Made by a program: the position numbers and the translations under genes. Below are positions 26,201-38,200 of a stretch of DNA of 64,000 nucleotides, piece after piece. The stretch spans positions 7,680,886-7,744,885 of the forward strand of contig NC_088789.1 of NCBI RefSeq assembly GCF_949628265.1, given 5' to 3'. A model generated the notes under the pieces. It ran no database searches, was not told where the DNA came from, and saw nothing but the letters and a program-made list of their open reading frames with translations. This DNA is from Cloeon dipterum (taxonomy: Eukaryota; Arthropoda; Insecta; Ephemeroptera; Baetidae). Each line of letters begins with the position of its first letter. The stretch's first letter is position 1.

Positions 26201-29200
26201 GACGACTTTCAATGTTGGCAATGGGTAACGTCCACTTTTTTCCAGAGATAAACTGCTTAATATGTGTTTCCTCTCTTTTTCTCTTGTTTGAGATGAGTTA
26301 CGATTCGTATCGTTTAACGCCTCAGTTCGTTTTCAAACAAAATCTCACTCTGCTGTTTGCATTTTCTCATCAGACACACACACGTTCACACACTACCTCT
26401 TACGAATTATAATTTTCGTTTTTCTCCATCTCTACGAGTTCGGTTTGGCACGTGTGTGAGTAACTGCTGTGACTTGTGTTCATTTTGTAAAACACCTCTC
26501 CTCTATACCCTCGCAAATAACATTCCCCCGAGCAATGGTAAGTCTTAATTGTACAGAGTAATCAGTATTGTGGCTGAATCAGAATGAACTCAATGTTACC
26601 CGTTTCTTACCTATACATTGAAAACTACTCCATAGTCGGTCAACTGCGAAAAAGTGCGGCTGTATGAAAAGATAAAGTCAGCATATTCGCTGCCCGGAAC
26701 GCTTCTAGTTAAATGTGATTTTTGCAAAGATCCATCTCCTGCTGCCCCCTCCCTCCCGGAGTTTGCATTCTTACATATTTAGTTGCAAGAACACACGTAT
26801 ACGAATCCACCGCCTTATATATTTATAATCAAGAGTTTTGATTTCAATTTTCAACACCTTCCCTCATGAAAAACCCCGCCTTCGACTCTCTGTCTTTTCC
26901 TGTGATGTCTTCTCCCTCCTCGCTCGACGAACTGAAATTTCAAACACAACAGAGTCGGAACGAATTTAATTATCTAATAATCAATCCTTGCAATATGATG
27001 TTTTTGTGCGTGTGCGGCTGCAGGGTGCGAATGTGCGAGTGCTTGCGGAAAATGGCCTGGATATCCTGTTGTCATTGCCATTTATATTGTGATACCATCT
27101 ATATCGACATAGTGGAAAGAGTTTGTTTGATTATATATCATGTTTGTTAACCCCGAAACATATACATACACACACAGCGCAGGCAATCGAATTGCGAATT
27201 TGTGTAACGACCACAAGCAGCGTGCGCCACCGACGAGTGACCAAAAATGATTGCAACTAATGTCTTCTCTTTCAGGTCGGCGTCGCGTCTCTGCCGTTAT
27301 TTGTTACGTTCTTCTTTTTTGATTGCAAATGTTTCTCTCATGCAAAGCGTGCTACATTTTTTGTTCTCCTTTTGATTTTCTATAGTGCGTCGGGCCGTAG
27401 GTCAAATAAGTCTCTCGAATCTCTCACACTCTGTGGGTGCGGGCAGTTCGTAAAATCTCTCAATCTGTCTCAAGTTATGAAAGACCGCCCAACATAATGA
27501 GGGTCAGGTAAGCGAAAGTGAAGATGACGATGGCATTCCAAAACTTGAAATGATTTTTAATTAAGCAAACGCAACATTTATAAAAGATAATCTCTCTGAA
27601 CTGAATGTGGATAATGATTCAAGCCTGGAACTATAATTCAAGTTTTTTTTATTTAATATGAATTTCACTTGATTTGCCAATTTTGATTGAGTTAATTTTG
27701 GAGCATCTCAGAAACAAGTAATTTTTAAAATCCTTACAAAAACGTGTACGTCCAACAAGAACAAAACAACTCCTCTGCTCCCCGTTATCTCATATCTTAT
27801 GTAAATTTGAGACTCCTTTTTGATGCACCGTGTATTTTAAACACACTAAGGAGATGAGCTGCTTTGTTGACATGATCTATATATAATCATAGCATGTTGA
27901 TTTTTGGATTACTCTGTTCACACCAAGTGCATTATTTTTCCTATTATTTTCATTGCTGGATTAATACTGTTGCTGAAGGTTGGTTTGCTTTGTTGACCAT
28001 GGAAGTGCGAACTGGATTTTTCCATTAATTATCTATGATTTTTTTAATCTTACCACATTAGTTGATTGTCATGAACTCGGAACTGAATTAATCTCACACA
28101 CACCAATTTTGGCCGTCGGCTCGCGCGGCAGACCGATTGACTATGAAACACGCGGTTTGCCGCCCCATTCTTCACTCTAATGCGGACGCGTATTTTCGAG
28201 ACGCTTCTTTTATGAAATGAAAAAAAAAATCGGCAAAAACTGCCCCATTCGACCAATCTCAGGAGCGGACCGAAAGTCGACGCGTTCGCACCCTGCCTTG
28301 TGCAGTTCCTTCAAACTCAGAGTCCCGAATTTTTAGTTTGGGTTTGAGATGTTGACACTTTAATTTCTGCTACCGCTGCGTACTTAGAGAGAACTTAGTG
28401 ACTTAGACGATCTTGGTGCATCCCTGTACTGCAGTTGTTATTACTATCTACACACACTGTGTTGCCTTTCCTCCTACAAAACTTCTGTCTCGCGATCTCT
28501 TTTTATCAGAAAAGCCGCTCGAAACCGCTCCAGACACCTGGAAACTGAACTTTTTGATCGACAAACCGGCTTTCTGGATAAAAATAGTCGTCAGGCGGAA
28601 TGCATCAGTGTTGGTCTGCCGCTCTGCATCATTCTCAGCATCATATATATACATTAAAAATCAAACGCTAATAATTCAAAGTAGGGTTTTGCCTCAAAAA
28701 ACAAACAATGGACACGTGTGTTTTTTATTGTCGTACAACATCCGTTCGCTGAAGCAACAACACACGTTCGCTTATATATCGATCGATTTCGGAAAGTCTC
28801 ACTTAATGTGGAGGGAATCTGGCGCGGGGGCGGGGTTAGAGAGTGTGTGTTCCTTTTTGCGTGCGAACCCGCACCCCGCCGCCCGGCCGCCGCCGGTGCA
28901 TCTTTCTCAGTTTGGAAATGCTGTGTCTAACTTCCTTCATTCATTTGCTCTTCTGCACCCAGCCTGCATCCAGCCTCTTAATTCGGTCGGCTCCCGAGCG
29001 TCGTGCATACTGATTCCAGTATTCACGAATGCGGCGATCTTATCCTCTTTCTCTCTCTCACACAAGTTTGCCAGTCTTATCTCTTTCTCATACATGAATC
29101 ATTTACAAATGGTTGTGTTTTTGTACGGTGTGTGCGATTATCAAGCGCAAGGGAATTCCAAACTGCTGCACGTTCTCTGTCAAGAGCAACCCTAGACTAC

Positions 29201-32200
29201 TTGCTCTGTTTGTGTGCGTGCGAGTGCTGCTCTATCTGTATTAATACTTATTCCATGCCATTGCAATACTGGTGTTGTGCGTGACATGCGTGCGCGTTTG
29301 CCATCAATTGTACCACACTCACTAATGTTGATACTAACTTTTCCGAAGAATTAGGCCCTCCTAATAATAATGTTTCGGACACACGTCCTCGCGCGGCGGC
29401 CCCCGGCTCTCCGCGGGCTTCCGCCACATAATCTCGCTTTAGATGTTGTTGTATCAAGGAGTTTTCTCGTAATCTGAACACCTTTGTTTTTGAAATGCAA
29501 TCATCTATATATAGCTTTTACCAATCCATCAGATGTTCTTCAGCATGCATTTTTAAAGTATATCTCAAACAGCCCGTTCACACAGTATTATATTGTCGAG
29601 CTTTTTGTCGCCAATAACAGGGACGTGGGCTATCGTCCGGCACAGCTCCGGCTCGCAAACAAATCGGACGACCGCCGACGTCCCTTTCAAATAATCATTG
29701 TCAAGCTTTGCGCGAGGAAACCGCTCGCGACCCTCGAGAAGCCACGCGTTTCGGCCCTGGGTCAAAAATATAAGCTTCTGTGGCTAAATGGGGTCGGCCG
29801 CGAGTGGCCTTCCGACGCACTTTCTCTAAAGCTGAAGTGAGCAAGACCTGTGCGTATTCGTACACTTTGGCGGGGCGCGCCCCGAGCTGCTTTTGCCGCT
29901 ACCCTAGGGCTTGAAGGTTTCTGAAGGGTCGAAAACCACAGTGTGCATGCCAGTAATTGAACGTCAGACTACTCTCTCTCTCTCTATGCTAAAAGTCTTC
30001 TAAATAACCTGTGACTATCAGCACGTCCTAAAACTTGCACACAAAACGAAGGAAGTCGACTCAAAAACAACCGATCGTTGCTGTTTTATTTCCAATTTGT
30101 GTTTTTCTCTTTCTCCGTCAAAATTTTCTCTATCTATCTCTATACTGTATTAATATTAATTTTGTTGCCTGTTTTTGTGTTTTGTAGGTGGCTTTGTGTT
30201 ATTACATTCATAAGAATTGACTCCAGTAGATTGAACAAGCTACTGACTCGTGCCTTGAGCCAACACATTACTATAAATCATAGCTTTGGGTATCGTGGAC
30301 GAATTCCCCTCACATTAAAGCGCAAAATCCACTCTGATTATATAACGGAAAACAATAAAATCGTTTGTTTATTCGTGAAAGAAACGAACCGAAAAATAGC
30401 ACTTTAATTTTTGCGTGCGTGTGTGCGTGCGAGTTTGTTTATTCAGTGTTTTACATTGTTAGTCTGCAAGGCTACTTATATACTTTGGATATATCATCAT
30501 GTTGCATGGATATCTTGATTACTTGTATTACTCTGTTCCACATAATCATTTGAATATCAAGCCAAATTATATCTCAGCCAACTGACCAAAAATCACCCCC
30601 CTCAAAATACACTCATACACGACATACACACAGAAATACACATACACACCGGAAAAAATTCTGATATAAAACTCGACGTGTAGTTTCAAAAAGACAAAAC
30701 TATCCACAGTCATTTTTGCTTCCAAACTTTGAGCTCTTCTTCAGTTGTGTTTATCTAATCGCCGTCATCTTTGAAATTTAGGTTAACAACGCAACGGCGA
30801 GGGTGCAAACCAAGAAAGCGCCGGCGGTGCCAAATGGTGAGTTTTCCGCTTTTTATCTCCTCCTTTTCGTAAATATCTGTCACACCCACGTTTCCACAAG
30901 CGAAATTATTATCTCTGTTCAACTCATACATAAGCCATATATTATATATACTGTCCTGACAACTGCAACCAGCACTACACACTTTTGCCTCTTGGAATTT
31001 GATTTCTGAAAGTCTAGTTTTATTACTTCCATTGGCATGAAAGGAAGCAGCTATGTGGTGAAAAAAGAGAACTCAAGGCACACATACCTTCAATACCACG
31101 GCACTTTGGTGCCGATTCTGTGGGCAAAATTATTGATTCCCCCAAAAGAAAAAAATCAAAGTTGATGGGTAAAGAAGGAGCCTACAAGTAGACCTAGTGC
31201 TAGATGAGAATGAATGGTTGTGCTTCCTGAAAAAAAAACTATACGTATTAATCACACAAACTAATCAGCTGATTGGTTAGCGCAAAACGTCGAATTTTGA
31301 TTGTTACTTTGTATTTTAGTTTTTCTCACTAGGAATGGATCAGTCCCTTCTCTGGGTGAGATATCTTGAGCATAGTAACTTCCATTCTCTTTAGTTTCAC
31401 TTGATGTGGGCCATGCAATTTGTTTCTTTGTGTCTCACGACATCACAGTTGTCCATGAAAAAAAATCGTAAAATTCTCTGAATGTGGTAGTGCCTACACA
31501 CAATAAATCATGCTTAGAATTTTAATTCTAAATATTGATCTGCATGCTGCCTACTCTGCACCCATGTGCTTCCGAATATATTTTCATGCAAATACCGTAG
31601 CTTTTTTTTAAAAGCGTTCACGCTTTTTTGACGCTGCGTGCACAGTTTTTTTCTGTAGGCAAATCCCATAATGTGTGGCTCTTGCGCTTCCTGCTCTGTA
31701 CCACCTAGTGCAAACGTTCAAAGTGGAATGCAGATTTTATTTACTTGTTAAGTGGAAATCACACTATAATTCTTGTTCCGATTGACGTTCATTGATTATA
31801 TATCATTACATACATTTGTGTGTATATGTATATATTACTCATCACTTTTTTCACATTGACTGAGGTCAACCTCAGCTCCAACATGTATTTGACTGAAGTA
31901 CTAATTGTTTTTATTTTCCTGCAGTTTGCCTACAATGGCCTGAAGGTTGGTCTATTTCTATATACTAGGATTGCGATTGTTATTTTGGATTGTTTGCCAC
32001 ACACTTGCTTGAATTTGCATGTTAGCTATCATTTCAACTGCCTAATTGTCTTCCTGAGTATATCTTAATATCAGTAGTAAGGGATTGCTCAAAATAATAC
32101 TTTGGAAATTTTAAAAATAATTTTATTTGAGGCTAGTATGGCTCGAATGAAAATTGCTTAGCCAAGAATCAATCTCAAACAAGTAAATTAGATCAACTGA

Positions 32201-35200
32201 AAAGTTTTAGAACTTCAGAAAAAAAGTTCACTAAACCAAAGGTGAAGAGTAGAATTCTTAACCGTGCCTAAATGGTTTGGAAAACTTGGAAATTGAAATA
32301 ATTATTCTGAATAGATTGGTCTTGTGGCATGTTTGGAAATCGAGGGAAATAATATGAAATTTCGTAAAATTTGATTTTTTGTTGCAGCACACCGACCTGA
32401 ATTTACCTCCAATGATTATGGTTAGTTAAAAAATTTTCTGAATTTTCTATCTAGTCAGTTCTCTTGCTTGTTGGAAAAGGAAAGGGTCAGTTGAATACCC
32501 TCATTTTCAAATATGCATTAGTACCGACCTTTCTTCTCGTTAGCTCAGCAATTCTCATACTATATAGGACTTACTCTAACGTCAGTATGAAAATGGTTGT
32601 GTTATTTACTTTTTCACGCGCTAGTAATTAAAAACAAAAAGCATTTTGTAGATTAGAGTTTGCGAATGAATTCCGTGTGGATTATCATAAAAAGAACAGT
32701 ACAATGACATGCATTGCTTGCGCGCAAAGCATTATTATTGAAATAATGAAATCATCACCAGCTGAAATCGATAAAGAACGCGCGGAAATGCCTGCCGATT
32801 TGATTCATTCGCTGATTGTGCATGGTTTGCTGGGCAGAAAGCTGCTGCTGTGCGGCAGGTTGGCTCATTTTGTGCTCTTTGTTGCAGTTGCGGCTCTACG
32901 AGGCGTAGCGATCCAGCGGGGCAGGGTGCGCGGATACCCGGCGGCTGCAGCTGCCGCGGCGGCGGCCGCCTTCGCCAGACATCCGAGTCCCTTCTCGGCG
33001 GCGGCCACTGCACTCCACGGATACACACCGTAAGCGTGCTGCTGCTTCTTTTCCCCATTGTTATTGCTGGCAGGCAGCCGGAAAACTCGCTGCAATATGC
33101 CAATTCGACGGCCCTTATTCCCTTATTGGCAGCGCAGCTCGCTTCACTTGGCTGAATCCTCCTTGCCTGTCGATGATTGTGGCTGCTTTCCCGGCCGCCC
33201 ACTTCTTTTTCCGCTTTGTGTGACTGTGTCGCTCGCTTTTGTGCGGCCAGCCAAGTCTCTGGTGCTCCTTCCCCCTTTTTAAATCAGTTTATCTCAATTT
33301 GCGTGGAAAACTTTACTACTGGCGATGGGCCTGCATTTATTCCAGACTTTTGGGTTCGGAAAATGGACTCTTGCCTATTCATTTACGGATTAATTCTTTG
33401 GGGAGTTTTTTTACCTTTTTATTATTTTTTCATCGTTTGACAATGGAGGCTAAAATTATCTTTCCATCTTTTAGTGTTCATAAATTTTGTGTCACACATT
33501 ATTTCGCTGCTAAAATGTTCATTGCAATCATTCCACTCACGTAATGCGTTAATGCAGACGCCAAATTCGCCCGGACCGCAATTACTCCATAAAAGCGCGA
33601 CGCATTAATAATTGTAGCGCCCGGATTTTTAATTAAATTCTCGAATTGAGCTCGGACGTGTACGTGCGCCGTCGTAAACCGACGGACGGAGAATTAATTT
33701 TTCAAAGCAAACAGATAAAAGTGCTCTGAACAGCTCACGTGCGGCGCGCGTTTCATGCAGAATTATTATATTTTGCGCCGGCACCGGGCGCGCGCGCGAG
33801 CCAGCCAACGAGCCAACTAGAACTAGCGAGAGCAACGGCGTCGTAAAAATTTTAGCTCTGCGGCACGTGGGGCGTAATGTATGCTATTGTTATCGATCTG
33901 ATGAGTGTGTATGTGTGTGTTGCAGAGGTGTCTACTATGACCCCATCCTGGCGGCGCATGCAGCTTCACAGGCCGATCCCAACTACAGGCTTCAGGTACA
34001 TAGCGCTCTTGCGATTGACGCCTTTGCGCCAGCTCATGAATTAATCTCGACGTGCCCCGAATTTTTAACTACTAAAAAAGTGTCCACCAATTTTTCTGTA
34101 TTTCGCTCTCTTTCAACCTGCACCAGCCCGCTGCATTTTTCTCTTTGGCTCTCCGAGTAGCACAGACTCACACTCACAGTCAGTGTGTGGCTCAGAATCA
34201 TTCTCCCGCCCACAATCCCCACCCGATGCATTTTTAGTTGCTCGGCGGGCGCAGGGGTCCCGTAGCTCTCTATCTCAATGAATTTGCATGCCCAAGTACT
34301 TCATTACAAACTTGCTCCTCTGCATGACTAAAACATAATTAAAAACTTCCGCAGAAGTTATTAAGGTATATAAGGTCTCTCTCAGTGAATTAATTTTGAT
34401 TGACTGATTAGTGTTTGGAAACAGTTTTCGTTTTTCTACTTTCTGGGCGCCAAGCTACGCTTTTTGAAAGCAGCCTTGCCTGCTCTTTCGGAAAGTCGTA
34501 AATTGCCGATTGGAAACTGTGGAAAGTATCCCCTGTTTAAGCAGCTCAGGACTTGTTGTATTGTACAAAAACATTATGCACTTTGAGAAATGCTTTGGAA
34601 TGTTTGATATATAACTCTATACTTCGATACAACTTATATATAATTATTGAAATAGTTGCGTTGACGCTGTTGGGTTTGCTTATGGACTTTTCACTCATTG
34701 TAACCAGCTTTGTATTTTCACAGAACCTATTGGAATTTGTACGCTCTCTATATATGATTTTTGTGTTGTTGACATACATACCGATATCTTATTATACATA
34801 TTTGACTGAGATCCGATACTGCAAGTGAGTGCCACTAACTGATTTTCCGCGACAAACACACTCTCGGCACCACCACCTTCTTCTCGTTTCGTGTTTTTTA
34901 CTTACTCTGTGTGTGTTGTGTGTCCATCATACTAGAAGTTATGTACAAGTAAACCCCACCTTCCAGCAAGTAGTTGGTTTACTAGCAGCTTCTGGTTCGA
35001 TGCGCTCTCGGGCCTTCCGACCAAACCTTGGTGAATGAAACGGTGGCTGTAGACAAGTGAGATAAGAAACGAACCGACCGACTCAGGTCCAGTGCATGCT
35101 GTATCACTCGTGGGTCACTCTAATTTAATTAATGCTCTTTAATTTTGGCTGTGTATGCATTTATACTTTTCTCCACTTCTCCAACCAACACCACTACTAC

Positions 35201-38200
35201 TACTGCTGCTCTCTCTTTTTGTTTATCTTATCATTTATGTCCGTCCGTTCCTCGTCGCTGAATGCTCTCTGCCGCCCTCGCTTGTTAAAAAGTCTGCCAT
35301 TGTCGAGGGGCAGTTTACCCTCGGTTCGCGAAACTCGGCGTTGTTTCAATTAAAAGAAGCCCAGTAGCGCGGCAGCATTGTTTCCCTGGCTCGCGGCCCC
35401 TGCAATCTTGACCCCTGAAAAAGTTGTGCTCGCGGCCGGTCGAAGCAATTAAAAGTTTGTTCAGCGAGAAACGCCATTATCTCCTCGTCGTTGAGGGGTA
35501 GCTCGCTGGAACACTTTGTTTGCGAGTCGAATGGGGGTGACAATTGTAATGAGGTGCATTGCACCATCGCGCACAGACCCCGCTCGAGATCTTTCCGCGA
35601 CTTGAGACGGCATAAGTGCTTTTGTGTTTTTCGTAATTGGAGCTTTTGCGGCCACGAGAGGCGGCAACGGCCTTTCTCCCTGAAAAGTCTGCTTGAAAAT
35701 TCATGAATTCACTTAAAACCATTTGAAAAGTGGCTGCTCCTTTACCTCGAGTTTCATTTAACCGTAAAATCTTAATATTCAGCTATTTTAATTTCCTTAA
35801 ACGGACTATCAATGAGAGAGTATTCAGTAGCTTTTGTTCTTTTTTTCTTTTTTTTTAATTTTATCCCTTCAATTTTTATTATAAATCTTTGTGGAAGCGT
35901 CTACAAACTTGCTCTTGTTTTCTGAAAGGGGAATATTTGCAAGGGGCTCTGTTCTCCGCTCGTAAATCGGCCATTTCGCCGCTCTCACTGTTGAAACATC
36001 CGATTCTGCATGCTGAGAAATTTGCTCGCGCATTGTTTGTCGGCTCTTGCTTACCTCTCCTCGTTGCGCCCGCGAACGAGAATTTATCGCACTCGCTAGT
36101 GCCTCCGCTCGGAACTCTAAAATATTCACTTCTCTGCATCCCTTGTGAATTTTCCCTTGCGGAACACTCGCTCTCGCCTTTGTAGACCTTCTTGGTTAAA
36201 CACTCCTGTCATAGTGTAAATTTCTGTTCTTAGCAGTGTAGTTTGCAGCATTTTTCACTAAACACTCACTTTTTGCGCACGTTTTTGACCAACCTCTCTA
36301 ACTTCCCGATAACTTTTTAGTGGATACAACAAACCTCAAATTTATTCTCCTTAACGTACTCCACGAGTCCACTCTATATTTCATTTTGAGATATTAATCG
36401 TGTTTCAAGCAAAGGACAGGAGGTATTCTAGACGTTTTTATGTTTCAGGCTGCTCCAACAACCGACGAGGTAATTAAATACTTCTTTCAAAGTGTTGGTA
36501 TTCTCTTGTAAAATTAAGTTCACTGGCCTGTGCGCATCTTGCCCGAAAAGATGTGCGAAGTGGTTTTGTGAGTATCGTTCGCTCATTTATACACAGAAAA
36601 CAAAGACACCAGTAATATCACATGTGAGGGAGTAGAATAGTATGGATAACTTAAAAGAATATTTTTAGACTGCTTATATCTCTTAAATACTTTGTAACAC
36701 CACCAAATACAAATTAAAAGTACGGTTTACTGATATTGAGCCTCATCGAACGCTGCATTAATATTTGAATCAATTACTCCTTCAGTTATCTACCTATTCA
36801 TTCTTTCATCTAGAGGTAGGATTAATATTGGTGGAATAGTTTGATAACCTCACAAACAAAGTAGATAAAATACATTATTTTTATTATTTTGATGGAACAG
36901 AACGGAAGCAATAGTTTTTGACGCTGAAATAGCTGCGACCGTGAATTCCTAATGTTCCATAATATTCCTGTATTAACACATTTTTTGATAACCGCTCAAG
37001 ATTTTTCCGCTTAGCAGCACGCGATTGCTCGGAATCACACAATCGAGCTCTCTTGCTGTGTTTTTCGCCTTGGAGGTGGAACGTGCAGTAATTTCCACAA
37101 AGAAACAATTTCATGCACACGATGTACTCTTCGTAATGACATCTAAACACAAAGAAAAGTACGCACAATGATGCGACCTCCATACAGGATGGCCTAAGAG
37201 TAAGACGCTAGCATTAAATATACATTTAACTTGACAAGCCAATGCTGATTATTTATTGTTTCACTTCATTCTTTTTCAAATGAAATATTTTCTGCTTATC
37301 TTTTGAAAGGGAAATTACAATTTAGTACATTCACATGAATTAGCATAAATCAGACATGATCAAAGTTTGTAATTCTATTCCCGCATTAGTTTATTTCCAG
37401 ACAGCAATTTTACAAATTCCTCGTTAATCCCCATTTTCATGGTTGCGTAAGCACAATTCCGCAAATTGCAAGTTAGAAACATCTGTTTGAAGGGTAACGC
37501 CGAGCTGTTAGGCCAGCCTGTGTGCATACTTGCGGTCGTAATCACATACTTACATACACTAACTCACAAGTCGACACTGAAACGTTGCATTGCGCACTGC
37601 GAAACTCAGATGATGGTGATGCTGCTCTAACCCATCCGACTGTCTGTGCGAGTGTCATAACTAACCCAAGGAGTGTGGTTGTTGCAAAATGTCGTTTGTC
37701 GCCCCGGAGGCCGGCTGAGACGGAGAACTTTGCTTTCCACCCCGGGCAAAGAAGGAATGAATGACCCGTTTCGGCCGGGGCTGACAGACATTAGCGAGAG
37801 CGCCAACGCCATCCAGAGTTTACTCGCTGCATGATGTGATGATGATGGCCGGCGAATGATGACGGTGGCTGCTGTTCACGCTCCATACATTCTTGCTCAC
37901 TGTCGCCAAAGTATTTCAAGTGCATAGTGTTTTCATCAACGCTCCTCTGACGTGGGCCGCGCGCGTTAATGCGACTGGACAGTAATTGTCACTCACTCGG
38001 ATTGTTTTCTGTGCCGCGCCGGCCCAGTCTTTTGTTCTGTATCGAGCTGGAAATAATTGACTGATTGACTACTGCTATACATACTAATTGGCATGCCGAT
38101 CGACTCTTCTGCACACAGTTTGGGTCTTTTGTCCTTCTCTCTCTTTATTATATTATCTACTACTTGAAACTGCGGTGGGGTTTTAAAAATTCTATGACCA

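Noticed and set aside
28413-29195. 260-codon open frame on the + strand inside an RBFOX intron
   Set aside because: It does not start with ATG, contains no recognisable motif, and has intron-like composition. A frame of this length is near what chance allows over 64 kb in six frames.
32735-33202. 155-codon minus-strand frame over the [16 protein letters not shown] exon
   Set aside because: Shadow produced by the Ala-codon (GCN) repeats of the sense exon.
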